From JACCTU01 sp963788055 (GTDB taxonomy: Bacteria > Actinomycetota > Thermoleophilia > Gaiellales > Gaiellaceae), in NCBI GenBank assembly GCA_963788055.1, contig CAWBFA010000003.1:248001-312000 (forward strand): a DNA stretch of 64,000 nt. The letters are read 5' to 3'. The translations under genes and the position numbers were made by a program. The notes under the pieces were generated by a model. That model was not told the DNA's origin and did no database searches. It saw nothing but the letters and a program-made list of their open reading frames with translations. Each line of letters begins with the position of its first letter. Positions within the stretch are counted from its first letter, which is position 1. Positions 32,738 to 41,691 of the stretch are shown piece after piece.

Positions 32738-32759
32738 TTTCACATCAAGCCTCTAGTAG
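32738..32759 (-). repeat. 22-bp inverted repeat, right copy
   Basis: Reverse complement of 32030-32051. It is followed at once by a tandem pair of TGCGCGACA (32763-32771 and 32774-32782) and, 117 bases on, by the tRNA-Ser(UGA) 3' end. Confidence 0.85.
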
Positions 32760-32898
32760 TAGTGCGCGACAACTGCGCGACAGTCAGTGTCGCGCGGAGG
32801 CGGTCTGGAGCGGTCGTTAGCGGCTCGAGCGAGCGCGTCTACTCGAGCTCGCAGGAGGCCGAGATCCCGCTTGTGTACACGGGTTCGGCCTTGTTGAA

Positions 32899-32986
32899 CG
32901 GCGGGGGTGGGATTTGAACCCACGGACGACTTCGAGCCGTCAGCGGTTTTCAAGACCGCCCCGTTCGACCGCTCCGGCACCCCGCC
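32899..32986 (-). tRNA. tRNA-Ser (anticodon UGA)
   Basis: A complete class II tRNA on the minus strand. GGCGGGG pairs with CCCCGCC, with discriminator G. The stem GCGGT/ACCGC encloses loop CTTGAAA, giving anticodon TGA (serine UCA). Variable arm and T-loop GGTTCAAATCC are present. Its 5' end touches the serS stop codon. Its 3' part matches fragments at 27971-28037 and 26978-27013. Confidence 0.97.
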
Positions 32987-34179
32987 TAGCGGGTGACGGT
33001 AGCGGGGGCGCCGAACGCCTGCAGCACCTCAGGCACGTCGCCCTGGAAGTTCTCGAGGATCGCGAGCGCGACGCGGTCGACCGTCGCGGTGCCGTTCAGG
33101 GTGTGCACCGGCTCGAGGCCGTGCTCCCCGCGGAAGCGGATGCCGAGACGCCGCGCCTGGAAGTCGGTGGTGTTCGAGCACGACGTGACTTCTCGGTAGC
33201 GCTCCTGAGTCGGGAACCACGCCTCGATGTCGTACTTCTTCGCGGCGGGGTCGCCGAGGTCGCCGGCCGCGACGTTGACGACGCGGTATGGGAGCCCGAG
33301 CTCCTGCATGAGCGACTCCTCGATCTCGAGCAACCGCTCGTGCTCCGCCCACGACTCCTCGGGGCGCTGGTAGACGAACATCTCCACCTTGTTGAACTGA
33401 TGCACGCGGAACATCCCGCGGGTGTCGCGCCCCGCGGCGCCTGCCTCACGGCGGAAGTTGGTCGAGAACGCGGCGTAGCGCAGCGGCAGCTCGTCGAGCA
33501 TCTGCGTCATGTGCAGCCCCGCCATCCCGACCTCCGACGTGCCGGTCAGGTAGAGGTCGTCGCCCTCGATCGCGTAGATGTTCGAGCGTTCGGTCGGGAA
33601 GAAGCCCGTGCCGTACATCGCCTCCTCGCGCACGAGCACCGGCGGCAGCGCCGGCGTGAAGCCTTCCTTGACTAGCCGGTCGAGCGCGAAGCGGTAGTTC
33701 GCGAGCGCGAGCAGCGCCGTGTCGCCGACCCAGTAGCCGAAGCGCGACCCCGACACGCGTGCGGCGCGCTCCATCTCGAAGCGCCCGATCTCGGTGTGCT
33801 CCTTCGGGTCCGCGAGCTGCGGTGGCTCCCCCCAGCGCTTCAGCTCCTGCGCGTCCTCCTCGGCGTCGCCGTCGGGCGCCGTCTCGTGGGGCGGGTTGGG
33901 CACGCGCGTGAGTGCCTCGTCGCGCGCCCGCTCGGCCTCGCCGTGCTCGTCCTCCAGGCGTTTCAGCTCCTCCTTCACGCCCCGGAGCTCCTCGAGCTGC
34001 TCCGGCGTCGGCTTGCCCTTCAGCTTCGTCTTCGCGCGCAGCTCGGTCACGCGCGTCTCCAGCTCGCGCCACCGGGTGTCGGCTGCCATCAGCTCGTCGA
34101 ACTCCTGGCCGGCACCCTTGCGCGCCACAGCCGCCCGGAACCCTTCGGGGTCGCTGCGCGCGGCGCGGATGTCGATCAT
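32986..34179 (-). CDS. serS: Seryl-tRNA synthetase
   Basis: A 397-residue class II synthetase. The N-terminal antiparallel coiled coil (about 25-105, rich in Glu/Lys/Arg) binds the long variable arm of tRNA-Ser. Motif 2 is seen as STNFRREAGAAGRDTRGMFRVHQFNKVE (about 242-269) and motif 3 as HTLNGTATVDRVALAILENFQ (about 357-377); the serine pocket TGTSEVGMAGLH lies between. The stop abuts the tRNA-Ser(UGA) 5' end. The start overlaps the upstream phosphatase stop (ATGA). Confidence 0.97.
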   Translation of the reverse strand: MIDIRAARSDPEGFRAAVARKGAGQEFDELMAADTRWRELETRVTELRAKTKLKGKPTPEQLEELRGVKEELKRLEDEHGEAERARDEALTRVPNPPHETAPDGDAEEDAQELKRWGEPPQLADPKEHTEIGRFEMERAARVSGSRFGYWVGDTALLALANYRFALDRLVKEGFTPALPPVLVREEAMYGTGFFPTERSNIYAIEGDDLYLTGTSEVGMAGLHMTQMLDELPLRYAAFSTNFRREAGAAGRDTRGMFRVHQFNKVEMFVYQRPEESWAEHERLLEIEESLMQELGLPYRVVNVAAGDLGDPAAKKYDIEAWFPTQERYREVTSCSNTTDFQARRLGIRFRGEHGLEPVHTLNGTATVDRVALAILENFQGDVPEVLQAFGAPATVTR

Positions 34180-34997
34180 CCGCGTGAGTCTAGGGCGGCC
34201 TCGAGCACCCGCGCGACGCCTTCTTCCGCGACGGGAGGGCAGACGAAGTCCGCGACGGCGAGCACGCGCTCGTGCGCATTCGCCACCGCCACCGCGTAGC
34301 CGACGGACTCCAGCAGCTCGACGTCGTTCTCGCCGTCGCCGAACCCGACGACACGGTCGAGCGGCACGCCGAGCTCCTCGGCGACCAGCGCGAAGCCCGT
34401 CGCCTTGGTGACCTCGGGGGCCGCGAGCTCCAAGAAGTGCGGCAGCGACTTGGAGATGTACAGGCGGTCGCCGAAGCGGCCTTTCAGCTCGAGCTCGAGC
34501 ACGTCCAGCTCGCGCGGCTCCCCGACCGCGACGAGCTTCGTGGGCGGTTCGTCGAGCCAGGAGCGCAGGTCACCGACGGGGTGGATCTGCAAGTCCTGGA
34601 ACTCGGCATAGGCACGAGCCTCGTCCGTGACCTCGGCGACGTACAGCTCGTCGCCGACGTAGCAGTTGAGGTGATACCGGCCGGCCACCGCGTCGATCGC
34701 CTCTCGCGCGAGCTCGAGCGGGATCGGCACGTGGCGCAGGAACCGGCCCGACGCGTCCGCGACGACCGCGCCCTGGTAGCAGACGACGAAGCCGTCGAGC
34801 CCGAGCTCGTCGAGATAGCGCTTCACCGACCGGAACATCCGACCGGTGACGATCACGAAGGGGATCCCCGCGTCCCGCACGGCGAGCACTGCCGCCCGAG
34901 TGCGCGGGTGGACGAGCGCGTCCTCCGCGATCAGCGTGCGGTCGAGGTCGCACGCGAACGCGGCGACGGCGCGCGGGAAGTCGTCGGGAAGGCGCAG
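34176..34997 (-). CDS. Cof-type HAD-IIB phosphatase
   Basis: A HAD-IIB hydrolase of about 273 residues: nucleophile motif AFACDLDRTLIAED near the N-terminus, FVIVTGRMFRSVKRYLDELGL, cap domain, ELAAPEVTKATGFALVAEELG (conserved Lys) and VVGFGDGENDVELLESVGYAVAVANA. It should dephosphorylate small phosphates such as sugar or flavin phosphates. No ATG, GTG or TTG precedes the essential Asp motif in frame; CTG at 34997 is given only as the best position, so a rare start or a small indel upstream is likely. It overlaps the cytochrome c stop region and serS start. Confidence 0.85.
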   Translation of the reverse strand: MRLPDDFPRAVAAFACDLDRTLIAEDALVHPRTRAAVLAVRDAGIPFVIVTGRMFRSVKRYLDELGLDGFVVCYQGAVVADASGRFLRHVPIPLELAREAIDAVAGRYHLNCYVGDELYVAEVTDEARAYAEFQDLQIHPVGDLRSWLDEPPTKLVAVGEPRELDVLELELKGRFGDRLYISKSLPHFLELAAPEVTKATGFALVAEELGVPLDRVVGFGDGENDVELLESVGYAVAVANAHERVLAVADFVCPPVAEEGVARVLEAALDSRG

Positions 34998-34999
34998 AC

Positions 35000-35371
35000 C
35001 TACTGGGTGACGAAGGCGGCCACGTCGGCGATCTCCTGGTCGCTCAGGCGATCTCCGAACGGGGGCATCCCGCCGCCGCCGTTCTTGATCTGCTCGACTG
35101 CGCCCGCGAAGTCGATGCTCGAGTCGTCGAGGTTCGGGCCCACAGTGCCGGTCGAGCCTGCCTCCGAGTACGTATGGCAGCCGCCGCACCCGGCCGAGGC
35201 GTAGATCGCCTTCCCCTTCGCGGCGTCGCCCTCGGTCGCTCCGCCGCCCGTGTCCGCCGGGAGCGTCCCCTCGACGGTCTCCGGCAGGGGCGCCACGTCC
35301 TCCTCGCCGCCGCAAGCAGGGACGGCGACGACCAGCACGAGCGCGGCGAGCAGCAGGACGAGTCTTCTCAC
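35000..35371 (-). CDS. Lipoprotein cytochrome c
   Basis: A 123-residue class I cytochrome c. The GTG at 35371 begins RRLVLLLAALVLVVAVPACGG with lipobox VPAC. One haem site is seen, GCGGCHTY (CxxCH, about 66-70), and the axial Met ligand is probably in GGGMPPFGDRLSD (about 101-113). A final SDQEIADVAAFVTQ helix is typical. It should carry electrons on the outer face of the membrane. Its start overlaps the upstream gene stop (GTGA). Confidence 0.92.
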   Translation of the reverse strand: MRRLVLLLAALVLVVAVPACGGEEDVAPLPETVEGTLPADTGGGATEGDAAKGKAIYASAGCGGCHTYSEAGSTGTVGPNLDDSSIDFAGAVEQIKNGGGGMPPFGDRLSDQEIADVAAFVTQ

Positions 35372-36810
35372 GTCGCGGAGTCTATTCCGAGGCGAGGCCT
35401 CCGGGAAACCGACCATGCGCGAAGCGCGGCGCAGAGGATCGCCCCGTACCCCGCGACCTTCGTCGGTGTGTCGTTGACGACGAGCGAGACCGCGATCGCG
35501 ACGAGGAACGCGTCGACGACCGGGAAGCGAGGCTTCAGCGTGGCGAGGTACCCGAGGATCGCGACGCCCGCTACGAGGATCGCGAGCTGCCACACGCTCG
35601 AGGTCGCGATCGAGACTGAGCGTTCCGCCCGCTCACGGAACGTGTCGAAGAGCTCGCGCGGACCGCCGGACACCGCGTCGATCACATGGCTCGACCCGCC
35701 CGCGAGCGCGTCGATCCCGACGAACACCAGCCCGACGACGACGACCCCGGCCAGCGCGAGGGGAATCGCACGCGCGCGGCCGTGCAGGAGGAGGCCGAGC
35801 ACCCCGAAGCCGGTTGCGAACACGAGGATGCCGCCGCCGTCGGCGCCAGTCTTGCTCGCTCCGACGACGACGAGCGAGAGCAGCGCGAGCGCGACGAGCC
35901 GCCAGCCGCGCAACGAGACGGCCGCGGCCAGCGCCGGAGCCAGCAGCATCGTCTCGATCTGATTCGTGACCCCGTAGAAGCGCCCGCCGCTCCAGGGGTA
36001 CGGCCCGATCGCCATCAGCGAGTTCGTCTCGGGGGAGTGCGCGAGCACGAGCCCATAACCGGCGAGGAAGACCGGCACCGCGAGCGTGAGCGGGATTCGC
36101 GCAGCCACGACGAGCGCGAGCGGAACCGCCGCCAGCACCACGACGGTCGTGACCACCGGTCCGACCTGGTGGAGCGCGCTCGCACCAAGCGCCAGCCCGA
36201 TCGCGGCGAGCGGGTAAAGCAGCGCGGCGCGCGCGAGCAGCGCCGAGCGAGTCAGGAGGGCGAGCGCGGCGAGCACGATCAGCGCGAGGGTGAGCGCCAC
36301 GGTCGCCGGCCTCTGCGCGGCCCGCGCGTCGGAGAGGCGGTCGTCGAGCTCGTGCAGTTCCTCGAGGGGGCGCTCGCTCTCGCGCCACCCGAGCGGAGGG
36401 TCGCGGCCCTGCTCGAGCGCCTCGACGGTGTCGCGGATGTCCGAGATCGAAACCAGCCCCGGGATGCGGGTCTGGTCCGAGACGAGGATCCCGCGGTAGC
36501 CGTCGCCGAGGATCGTCACCTCGTAGCGCTTGTCGTTCTTCTGGGGACCGAGCGGCGGGACCGAGACGAAGAGCTCGAACTCGCATTGCCCGATCGCGCC
36601 GCAGGCTCTCTGGGGGAGCGGGCCGAGCCGCTCGAGTGCCTCCTCGCGGCTGACGGAGAGACCTTGGCCGGGCACATAGAGCCCGGCCGCTCCGCGCCCC
36701 CGCACTGCGGGCGGTTGGTCGCCGGTGACGACCAGCACATAGACGTCCTGCGCGGCCGCCGGTGACGCGGCAGCCAAGAGGGCCAAAGCTACTATCGAGA
36801 GGACCTTCAC
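35368..36810 (-). CDS. Large membrane protein with exported N-terminal domain, unknown
   Basis: A 480-residue protein: signal sequence (about 1-22, VLSIVALALLAAASPAAAQ), an extracytoplasmic domain (about 23-160, DVYVLVVTGDQPPAVRGRGAAG; FELFVSVPPLGPQKNDKRYEV; DQTRIPGLVSISDIRDTVEAL) and about 10 helices from residue 165 on, including GPYPWSGGRFYGVTNQIETMLLAP and GASKTGADGGGILVFATGF. The N-terminal order recalls a degenerate alkaline-phosphatase-like fold, but no catalytic residues were identified. The open frame reaches 38127, but the GTG at 36810 gives a proper signal sequence. Only 18 bases separate it from divergent htpX. Confidence 0.75.
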   Translation of the reverse strand: MKVLSIVALALLAAASPAAAQDVYVLVVTGDQPPAVRGRGAAGLYVPGQGLSVSREEALERLGPLPQRACGAIGQCEFELFVSVPPLGPQKNDKRYEVTILGDGYRGILVSDQTRIPGLVSISDIRDTVEALEQGRDPPLGWRESERPLEELHELDDRLSDARAAQRPATVALTLALIVLAALALLTRSALLARAALLYPLAAIGLALGASALHQVGPVVTTVVVLAAVPLALVVAARIPLTLAVPVFLAGYGLVLAHSPETNSLMAIGPYPWSGGRFYGVTNQIETMLLAPALAAAVSLRGWRLVALALLSLVVVGASKTGADGGGILVFATGFGVLGLLLHGRARAIPLALAGVVVVGLVFVGIDALAGGSSHVIDAVSGGPRELFDTFRERAERSVSIATSSVWQLAILVAGVAILGYLATLKPRFPVVDAFLVAIAVSLVVNDTPTKVAGYGAILCAALRAWSVSRRPRLGIDSAT

Positions 36811-36828
36811 CAAGGAGCGGGATTCTCG

Positions 36829-37728
36829 ATGAAACGACGGACCTATGGACGCGATGCCGGACTGACCCTCCGGATCCTGTTTACGAGCGGGTTGCTCGGC
36901 CTCCTGTACGTCGTGTTCGCCGCAGTTCTGATCTCGCAACTCAACGTCGGGATCGTCCCGCTGGTGCTGATCATCGGGGGCATCGCCTTCTTCCAGTACT
37001 ACACGTCCGACAAGCTCGCGCTCAGGGCCTCCGGCGCCAAGGTCGTGTCCGAGCAGGAGGCACCGGAGCTCCACGCGATGGTCGAGCGGCTCTGCGCCAT
37101 GGCCGACCTGCCCAAGCCGAGGGTCGCCGTGATCGACACCGACATGCCGAACGCCTTTGCGACGGGGCGCAGTCCGAAGCACGCGGCCGTCGCCGTGACG
37201 AGGGGACTCTGGGAGCGGCTCGAGCCGCACGAGGTCGAGGGAGTGATCGCCCACGAGCTCTCGCACATCGGGAACCGCGACGTGCTGATCATGACCCTTG
37301 CGGGCTTCTTCGCGATGCTCGCCGGTCTGCTGTCGCGCTACGCCTTCTTCTTCGGCGGAGGCGGCCGCGACCGCGGCAACGGGCCGCCGGTCTGGATCAT
37401 CGTCCTCCTCGTCTCGATCGTCACCTACATCGTGTCCTACGTCCTGATCCGGACGATCTCGCGTTATCGCGAGTACGCCGCCGACCGCGGCGCAGCGCTG
37501 ATCACCGGGGCACCCGAGAATCTGATGAGCGCGCTGCAGAAGATCGCGTCCGGGATCACGTCGATCCCGCAGCGCGACTTGCGCGAGGTGCAGGCGATGA
37601 ACGCGTTCTTCATCGTCCCGACGAACTGGCGCTCGTCCTTCAGCGAGCTGTTCGCGACGCATCCGCCGCTCGAGAAGCGGCTCGCGGCCCTCGCGCAGAT
37701 CTCGCGCGAGATGGGCCGCTCCGTCTAA
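36829..37728 (+). CDS. htpX: Zinc metalloprotease HtpX
   Basis: A 299-residue M48 membrane protease. Two N-terminal helices (about 15-55) precede the zinc motif GVIAHELSHIGNRD (HExxH, about 140-153), two more helices (about 153-210) and the third zinc ligand in SRYREYAADRGAAL (about 216-229). It degrades damaged membrane proteins with its active site in the cytoplasm. AAGGAG lies 12 bases before the ATG. The PspAB gene follows 10 bases after the stop, an arrangement known in actinobacteria. Confidence 0.95.
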   Translation: MKRRTYGRDAGLTLRILFTSGLLGLLYVVFAAVLISQLNVGIVPLVLIIGGIAFFQYYTSDKLALRASGAKVVSEQEAPELHAMVERLCAMADLPKPRVAVIDTDMPNAFATGRSPKHAAVAVTRGLWERLEPHEVEGVIAHELSHIGNRDVLIMTLAGFFAMLAGLLSRYAFFFGGGGRDRGNGPPVWIIVLLVSIVTYIVSYVLIRTISRYREYAADRGAALITGAPENLMSALQKIASGITSIPQRDLREVQAMNAFFIVPTNWRSSFSELFATHPPLEKRLAALAQISREMGRSV

Positions 37729-37738
37729 GAGCTCCCAG

Positions 37739-38308
37739 GTGGGCCTCACCGACGTCCTGTTCGGCCGCAAGAAGCTGAAAGACGCGCAGGGCGAGCGGCT
37801 CTTCGCGATCTCCACCGCACGAGTCACGCTCGAGGTGGAGCTCGGGTTGAAGCCCGGCAATCGGGCCGCCATCGTCTTCAAGCCGCTCTCGTCGGGCGAC
37901 TTCGTCCGCGTCGAGAACGAGCTGCACGAGCTGCTCGACATCGCGGCGCGCGACACCGGCTCTCGCGTGACGCGCACCGAGGACGAGTTCGGCTTCAACT
38001 GGATCGTGGTCGAGGATCGGGACTTCGAGGACCTCGTCGCGACCGTCCACCTCGTCGGCTCCGAGCTGCAGGCGCGCGGCTTCGGCCCACAGCTCCTCGC
38101 GGCGCTCTTCCGGTTCGAGGGCGGCAAGCACCCCGTCTACTTCGTCTACGGCTACAAGCGCGGCGCCTTCTGGCCCTTCGTGCCGACGGGGAAGGACAAG
38201 GAGCGCGACAACTCGGAGGAGCTCGAGCTGAAGGCGAAGCTCGAGGAGGAGCTGCCGATCGAGCAGGACCTCACGCGCTGGCTCGCGCTCTTCGATGCTC
38301 CTGTCTGA
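37739..38308 (+). CDS. pspAB: PspA-associated protein PspAB
   Basis: A 189-residue cytoplasmic protein matching the PspAB family: MGLTDVLFGRKKLKDAQGERLFAIS at the N-terminus, GLKPGNRAAIVFKPLSSGDF, FGFNWIVVEDRDFEDLVATVH and FVYGYKRGAFWPFVPTGKDKERDN, with an acidic C-terminal tail. The family accompanies PspA/HtpX envelope-stress modules; its mechanism is unknown. It starts with GTG 10 bases after htpX, and the SRPBCC gene overlaps its end by 14 bases. Confidence 0.9.
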   Translation: MGLTDVLFGRKKLKDAQGERLFAISTARVTLEVELGLKPGNRAAIVFKPLSSGDFVRVENELHELLDIAARDTGSRVTRTEDEFGFNWIVVEDRDFEDLVATVHLVGSELQARGFGPQLLAALFRFEGGKHPVYFVYGYKRGAFWPFVPTGKDKERDNSEELELKAKLEEELPIEQDLTRWLALFDAPV

Positions 38309-38801
38309 GGCTCTTCCGGAGTACCACTTTCGGGAGCGGCACGAGCGGCGCCTCGACGCGTCGGCCGAAGAGGTCTTCGCGGCGATCCGCTCGGTCACCC
38401 TCGCGGAGACGCCGATCGGTCGCCGATTGATGCGCCTGCGAGGGCTGCGCGCCGGCTCCGTGCGACCCCTCGTCGAGGAGATGCAGGGCGAGGGGTTCGC
38501 GCAGCTCGCGGAGGAGCCGTTGCGGGAGCTCGTGTACGCCGCGATCGGCCAGCCCTGGAAGCCCCTCGGCGGGAAGCGCGCGAAGACCGACGGGTTCGGT
38601 GCCTTTGCCGAGCCCGGTTACGCGAAGATGGCGTTCAACTTCCGCTTCGAGGACGGCGTGCTCTCGACCGAGACGCGCGTGCAGCTCACGGACGAACGCA
38701 GTCGGAAGCTGTTTCGCCGCTACTGGCTCGTGATCCGTCCGTTCAGCGGGTTGATCCGCCGCGAGTGGCTGCGCGCGATCGGGCAGCGGGCGACGGGTTA
38801 G
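38295..38801 (+). CDS. SRPBCC-like protein
   Basis: A 168-residue protein starting YHFRERHERRLDASAEEVFAAIRSVTLAE, the typical first strand and helix of START/SRPBCC folds, with later GEGFAQLAEEPLRELVYAAIG and MAFNFRFEDGVLSTETRVQLTDERSRKLFRRYW. The ligand is unknown. It overlaps pspAB by 14 bases, so it is the third gene of an htpX-pspAB unit and may help envelope-stress sensing; that link is inference. Confidence 0.82.
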   Translation: MLLSEALPEYHFRERHERRLDASAEEVFAAIRSVTLAETPIGRRLMRLRGLRAGSVRPLVEEMQGEGFAQLAEEPLRELVYAAIGQPWKPLGGKRAKTDGFGAFAEPGYAKMAFNFRFEDGVLSTETRVQLTDERSRKLFRRYWLVIRPFSGLIRREWLRAIGQRATG

Positions 38802-38989
38802 CGCGGAGCCAACGGGCGCAGATGCGGTCGAGGTCGTTGGTTAGACCCGGCGTGATGGTCGGCGCGTTTACGCTGAACTTCCCCTTCGCGATGGGCACCT
38901 GATGGGCAGATCTGAGCTGCGACTGCCGCCGGGGCGGAGATTCCTGCGGCCGTCGTCCTCATTACGGCGGGAGCCGAACCCGCGGCGTC

Positions 38990-41393
38990 GTGACGACCGA
39001 CAGGTTGAATCGGGAGCGCCAGGCGGTGGCGACGGAGCGGTCGTGGCGCTTCGCCTTGCTCACCCCTGCCGAGACGGGGCGGAGGAACCGGCGCACGGTT
39101 GAGGGAGCGCTTCTGGGTGCGGCGGCGATCGTCGTGGGGCTGACGGCGGTCGTCGCGCGGTCTGCGCCTGGTCACGACGAAGACGTCGGGCGGGCGTTGA
39201 CGACGGTCCTCGGTTGGGCAGAAGCACTGTGGCGGGTCGCGTTCGTGGGACTGCTCGGGCTTGCGCTCGTGATCGTCGTCGGCGTGCTAGTGCGACGGCG
39301 TTGGGATCTCGCCCGCGACCTGCTCGTCGCGGTGTTGGTCCTCGGCGCGGCGGGTGCGATCCTGGGCCGCGTCGTCGAGTCCGACTGGGTCCCGCTCGAG
39401 GGTCACCTGCTTTCGAGGTGGGGCTACCCCGAGCTTCGGCTCACAGCGGCGACCGCGGTCCTCGTCGTAGCCGGCCCTGAGCTCGTCCACTGGGCGCGTG
39501 TGCTCGCCGCCTGGCTCGTCCCGCTCGCAACGGTCAGTGCGGTCGTCCTCGGCGCTGCACTTCCGTCCGCGGCACTCGGTGCGCTGGCGCTCGGGCTTGG
39601 CGCCGGCGCGATCGTGCGACTCCTGTTCGGCTCGGCTGCCGGCGTGCCGCCGACCGAGCACGTGCGCGAGGCAATGGCCGCGCTCGGAGTCGAGGTGAGC
39701 GACCTGTCGCCGGTGACGCGTCAACACGTCGGTGTCCGCCGAGTACGTTGGCCACGACACCGAGGGTCGCAAACTGAACGTTCGCGTGCTCGGTCGCGAC
39801 GCGCAGGACACGCAGCGACTGGCACGACGCTGGCGCCTCCTGGCGTACCGAGACCCACCCCGCAGCGCTCCCGTCGGCCGGCTCGAGCAGGTCGAGCACG
39901 AGGGCCTGGCCACGCTCATGGCCGCGCAGGCCGGCGTTCGCGTACCCGAGGTCGTGACCGCCGCGCTCGGCCCCGAGGGAGACGCGCTGGTCGTCACCCG
40001 CCGAGCCGGACGTCGACCCGCTCGAACTCTCGAGCCCCGATCAGGTGCGCGACGAGACGCTGGAGGATCTCTGGCGGCAGGTCGCCCGGCTTCACGCAGC
40101 GGGCATCTCCCACGGCCGCCTCAACCTGAGCAACGTGCTCGACACGGACGAAGGTCCGATGCTCGTCGACCTCTCGGCGGCGACGCTCGGTGCCCCCCAG
40201 TCCGCCCTCGACATGGACGTCGCCGAGCTCCTGGTTGCGTGCTGTGTCCTCGTCGGCCCCGACCGGGCACTCCGCAAAGCGGTCGAGGCGGGCTGGTCCG
40301 ACGCTGTCGGGCGCGTGCTGCCGTACGTGCAGCGCGCGGCGCTCACGCCGCATCTCCGAGACCTCGCCCGGACGCAGGAGGTGGGACTCAAGGAGCTTCG
40401 TGCTCAGGCCGCGGCCGCGACGGGCAGGGAGGTGCCCGAGACCGTCCCGCTACGCCGGGTCCGTCCGAAAGACGTCCTCACCACGGTGGCAGTGGGCTTC
40501 GCCGCGTATCTGCTCATCACACAGCTCGCCGAGATCGGCGTTCGGGACGATCGCCGACGCGCTCCGCGACGCAAATGTGGCCTGGGTGATCGTCGGCCTC
40601 CTCCTCGCGCAACTCACGTTCGTGACGTCGGCGATCTCGCTCCGCGGGGCGGTGTTGACGCCGCTGCCGCTCCTGCCGTGCGTTGGGCTCGCGTCGGCGG
40701 TCAAGTTCATCAACCTGACCGTTCCGAGCTCGGCCGGGCGCATCGCGATCAGCGTGCGATTCCTGCAGAGGATGGGCGCCCCGCCCGGCGAGGCGATCGC
40801 CGCCGGTGCGGTCGACAAGGTGTCCGAGACGATCGTCGAGCTGGTGCTCGTGCTGGCGCCTGCTGCCCTTCGTCGACTTGGACATCGACACGAGCGGGGT
40901 CGAGGAGCGCCGTGCCTTCAGGTCGTGTGGTCGGGGGGATCGTGCTCGCGCTGGTCGCCGATCGTCGTGCTCGTGCTGGCCGTGCCCTCGGTGCGAGAGA
41001 AGGTCGTCCCCTCCGATGCGCGGCGGGTTGTCGAGTCTCTGGGCCGTTGCGAAGGACCGAGGCAAGCGCATCGAGCTCTTCGGAGGCAACCTCGGGACGG
41101 AGGTGCTCTTCGCGCTCGCACTCGGGGCCGTATGTCACGCCTATGGCGTAAATCTGCTGCTGATCGAGCTGCTGGTGATCAACATGGCGGCCAGCGCGCT
41201 CTCGAGCCTCATACCGGTCCCGGGCGGGGTCGGAGCCGCGGAAGCCGGCCTGACGGCCGGCCTCGTCGCTGTGGGCGTCGACGAATCGACCGCCTTCGCG
41301 ATCGCGTTCACCCATCGTCTTTGCACGAACTATCTGCCGCCGATCTGGGGCTACTTCTCACTCGCGCGGCTCGAGCGGAAGGGCTACGTCTGA
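38990..41393 (+). pseudogene. LPG synthase TM-type membrane protein with kinase-like domain, multiply frameshifted
   Basis: Fragments in all three forward frames join into one protein. It opens with membrane helices (from the GTG at 38990; GALLGAAAIVVGLTAVVAR). A kinase-like domain follows (AEYVGHDTEGRKLNVRVLGRDA; LWRQVARLHAAGISHGRLNLSNVL; GPMLVDLSAATLG). The last part is a flippase-like LPG_synthase_TM domain (AWVIVGLLLAQLTFVTSAISLRG; PSSAGRIAISVRFLQRMGAPPG; SSLIPVPGGVGAAEAGLTAGLV). Frame changes fall near 39730, 40005, 40540, 40860, 40915, 40955 and 41040. The order fits known actinobacterial YbhN-type fusions. Motifs survive, so either recent decay or sequencing indels explain the breaks. 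Confidence 0.8.
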
Positions 41394-41691
41394 CATGTGC
41401 GCGGTGAGTCGTGCAATCGACGCCGAGGTGCAGCGCACGAAGCGCTGCCCGCACCGACGGGGGGATCCCGTGGCGCGGGCACCTGGGGGAGGGTGGGCGG
41501 AAGAGAATCGGGGGAGAGAGACTTCCGCCGCTTGCGGCCGCTGCGTACGACCACTGTTGTTTGTCCCACAGCGAGGGCCGTTTGCCTCGGTTGTCCACAT
41601 TCTGAGCGACGCCCCGGCCGCAAATTGCGGGTGCGGCGTTGCCCTGATCCACAATCGGCCGCCGGGTGTGGAGGGATCTGTGGACGAAGTC
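41394..41691. other. Gene-free spacer
   Basis: About 300 bases between convergent genes; open frames here are shadows without coding character. Nothing recognised. Confidence 0.5.

Noticed and set aside
36811..38127. N-terminal extension of the large membrane protein
   Set aside because: It is antisense to htpX and pspAB and has no protein-like character; the signal sequence starts at the GTG at 36810.
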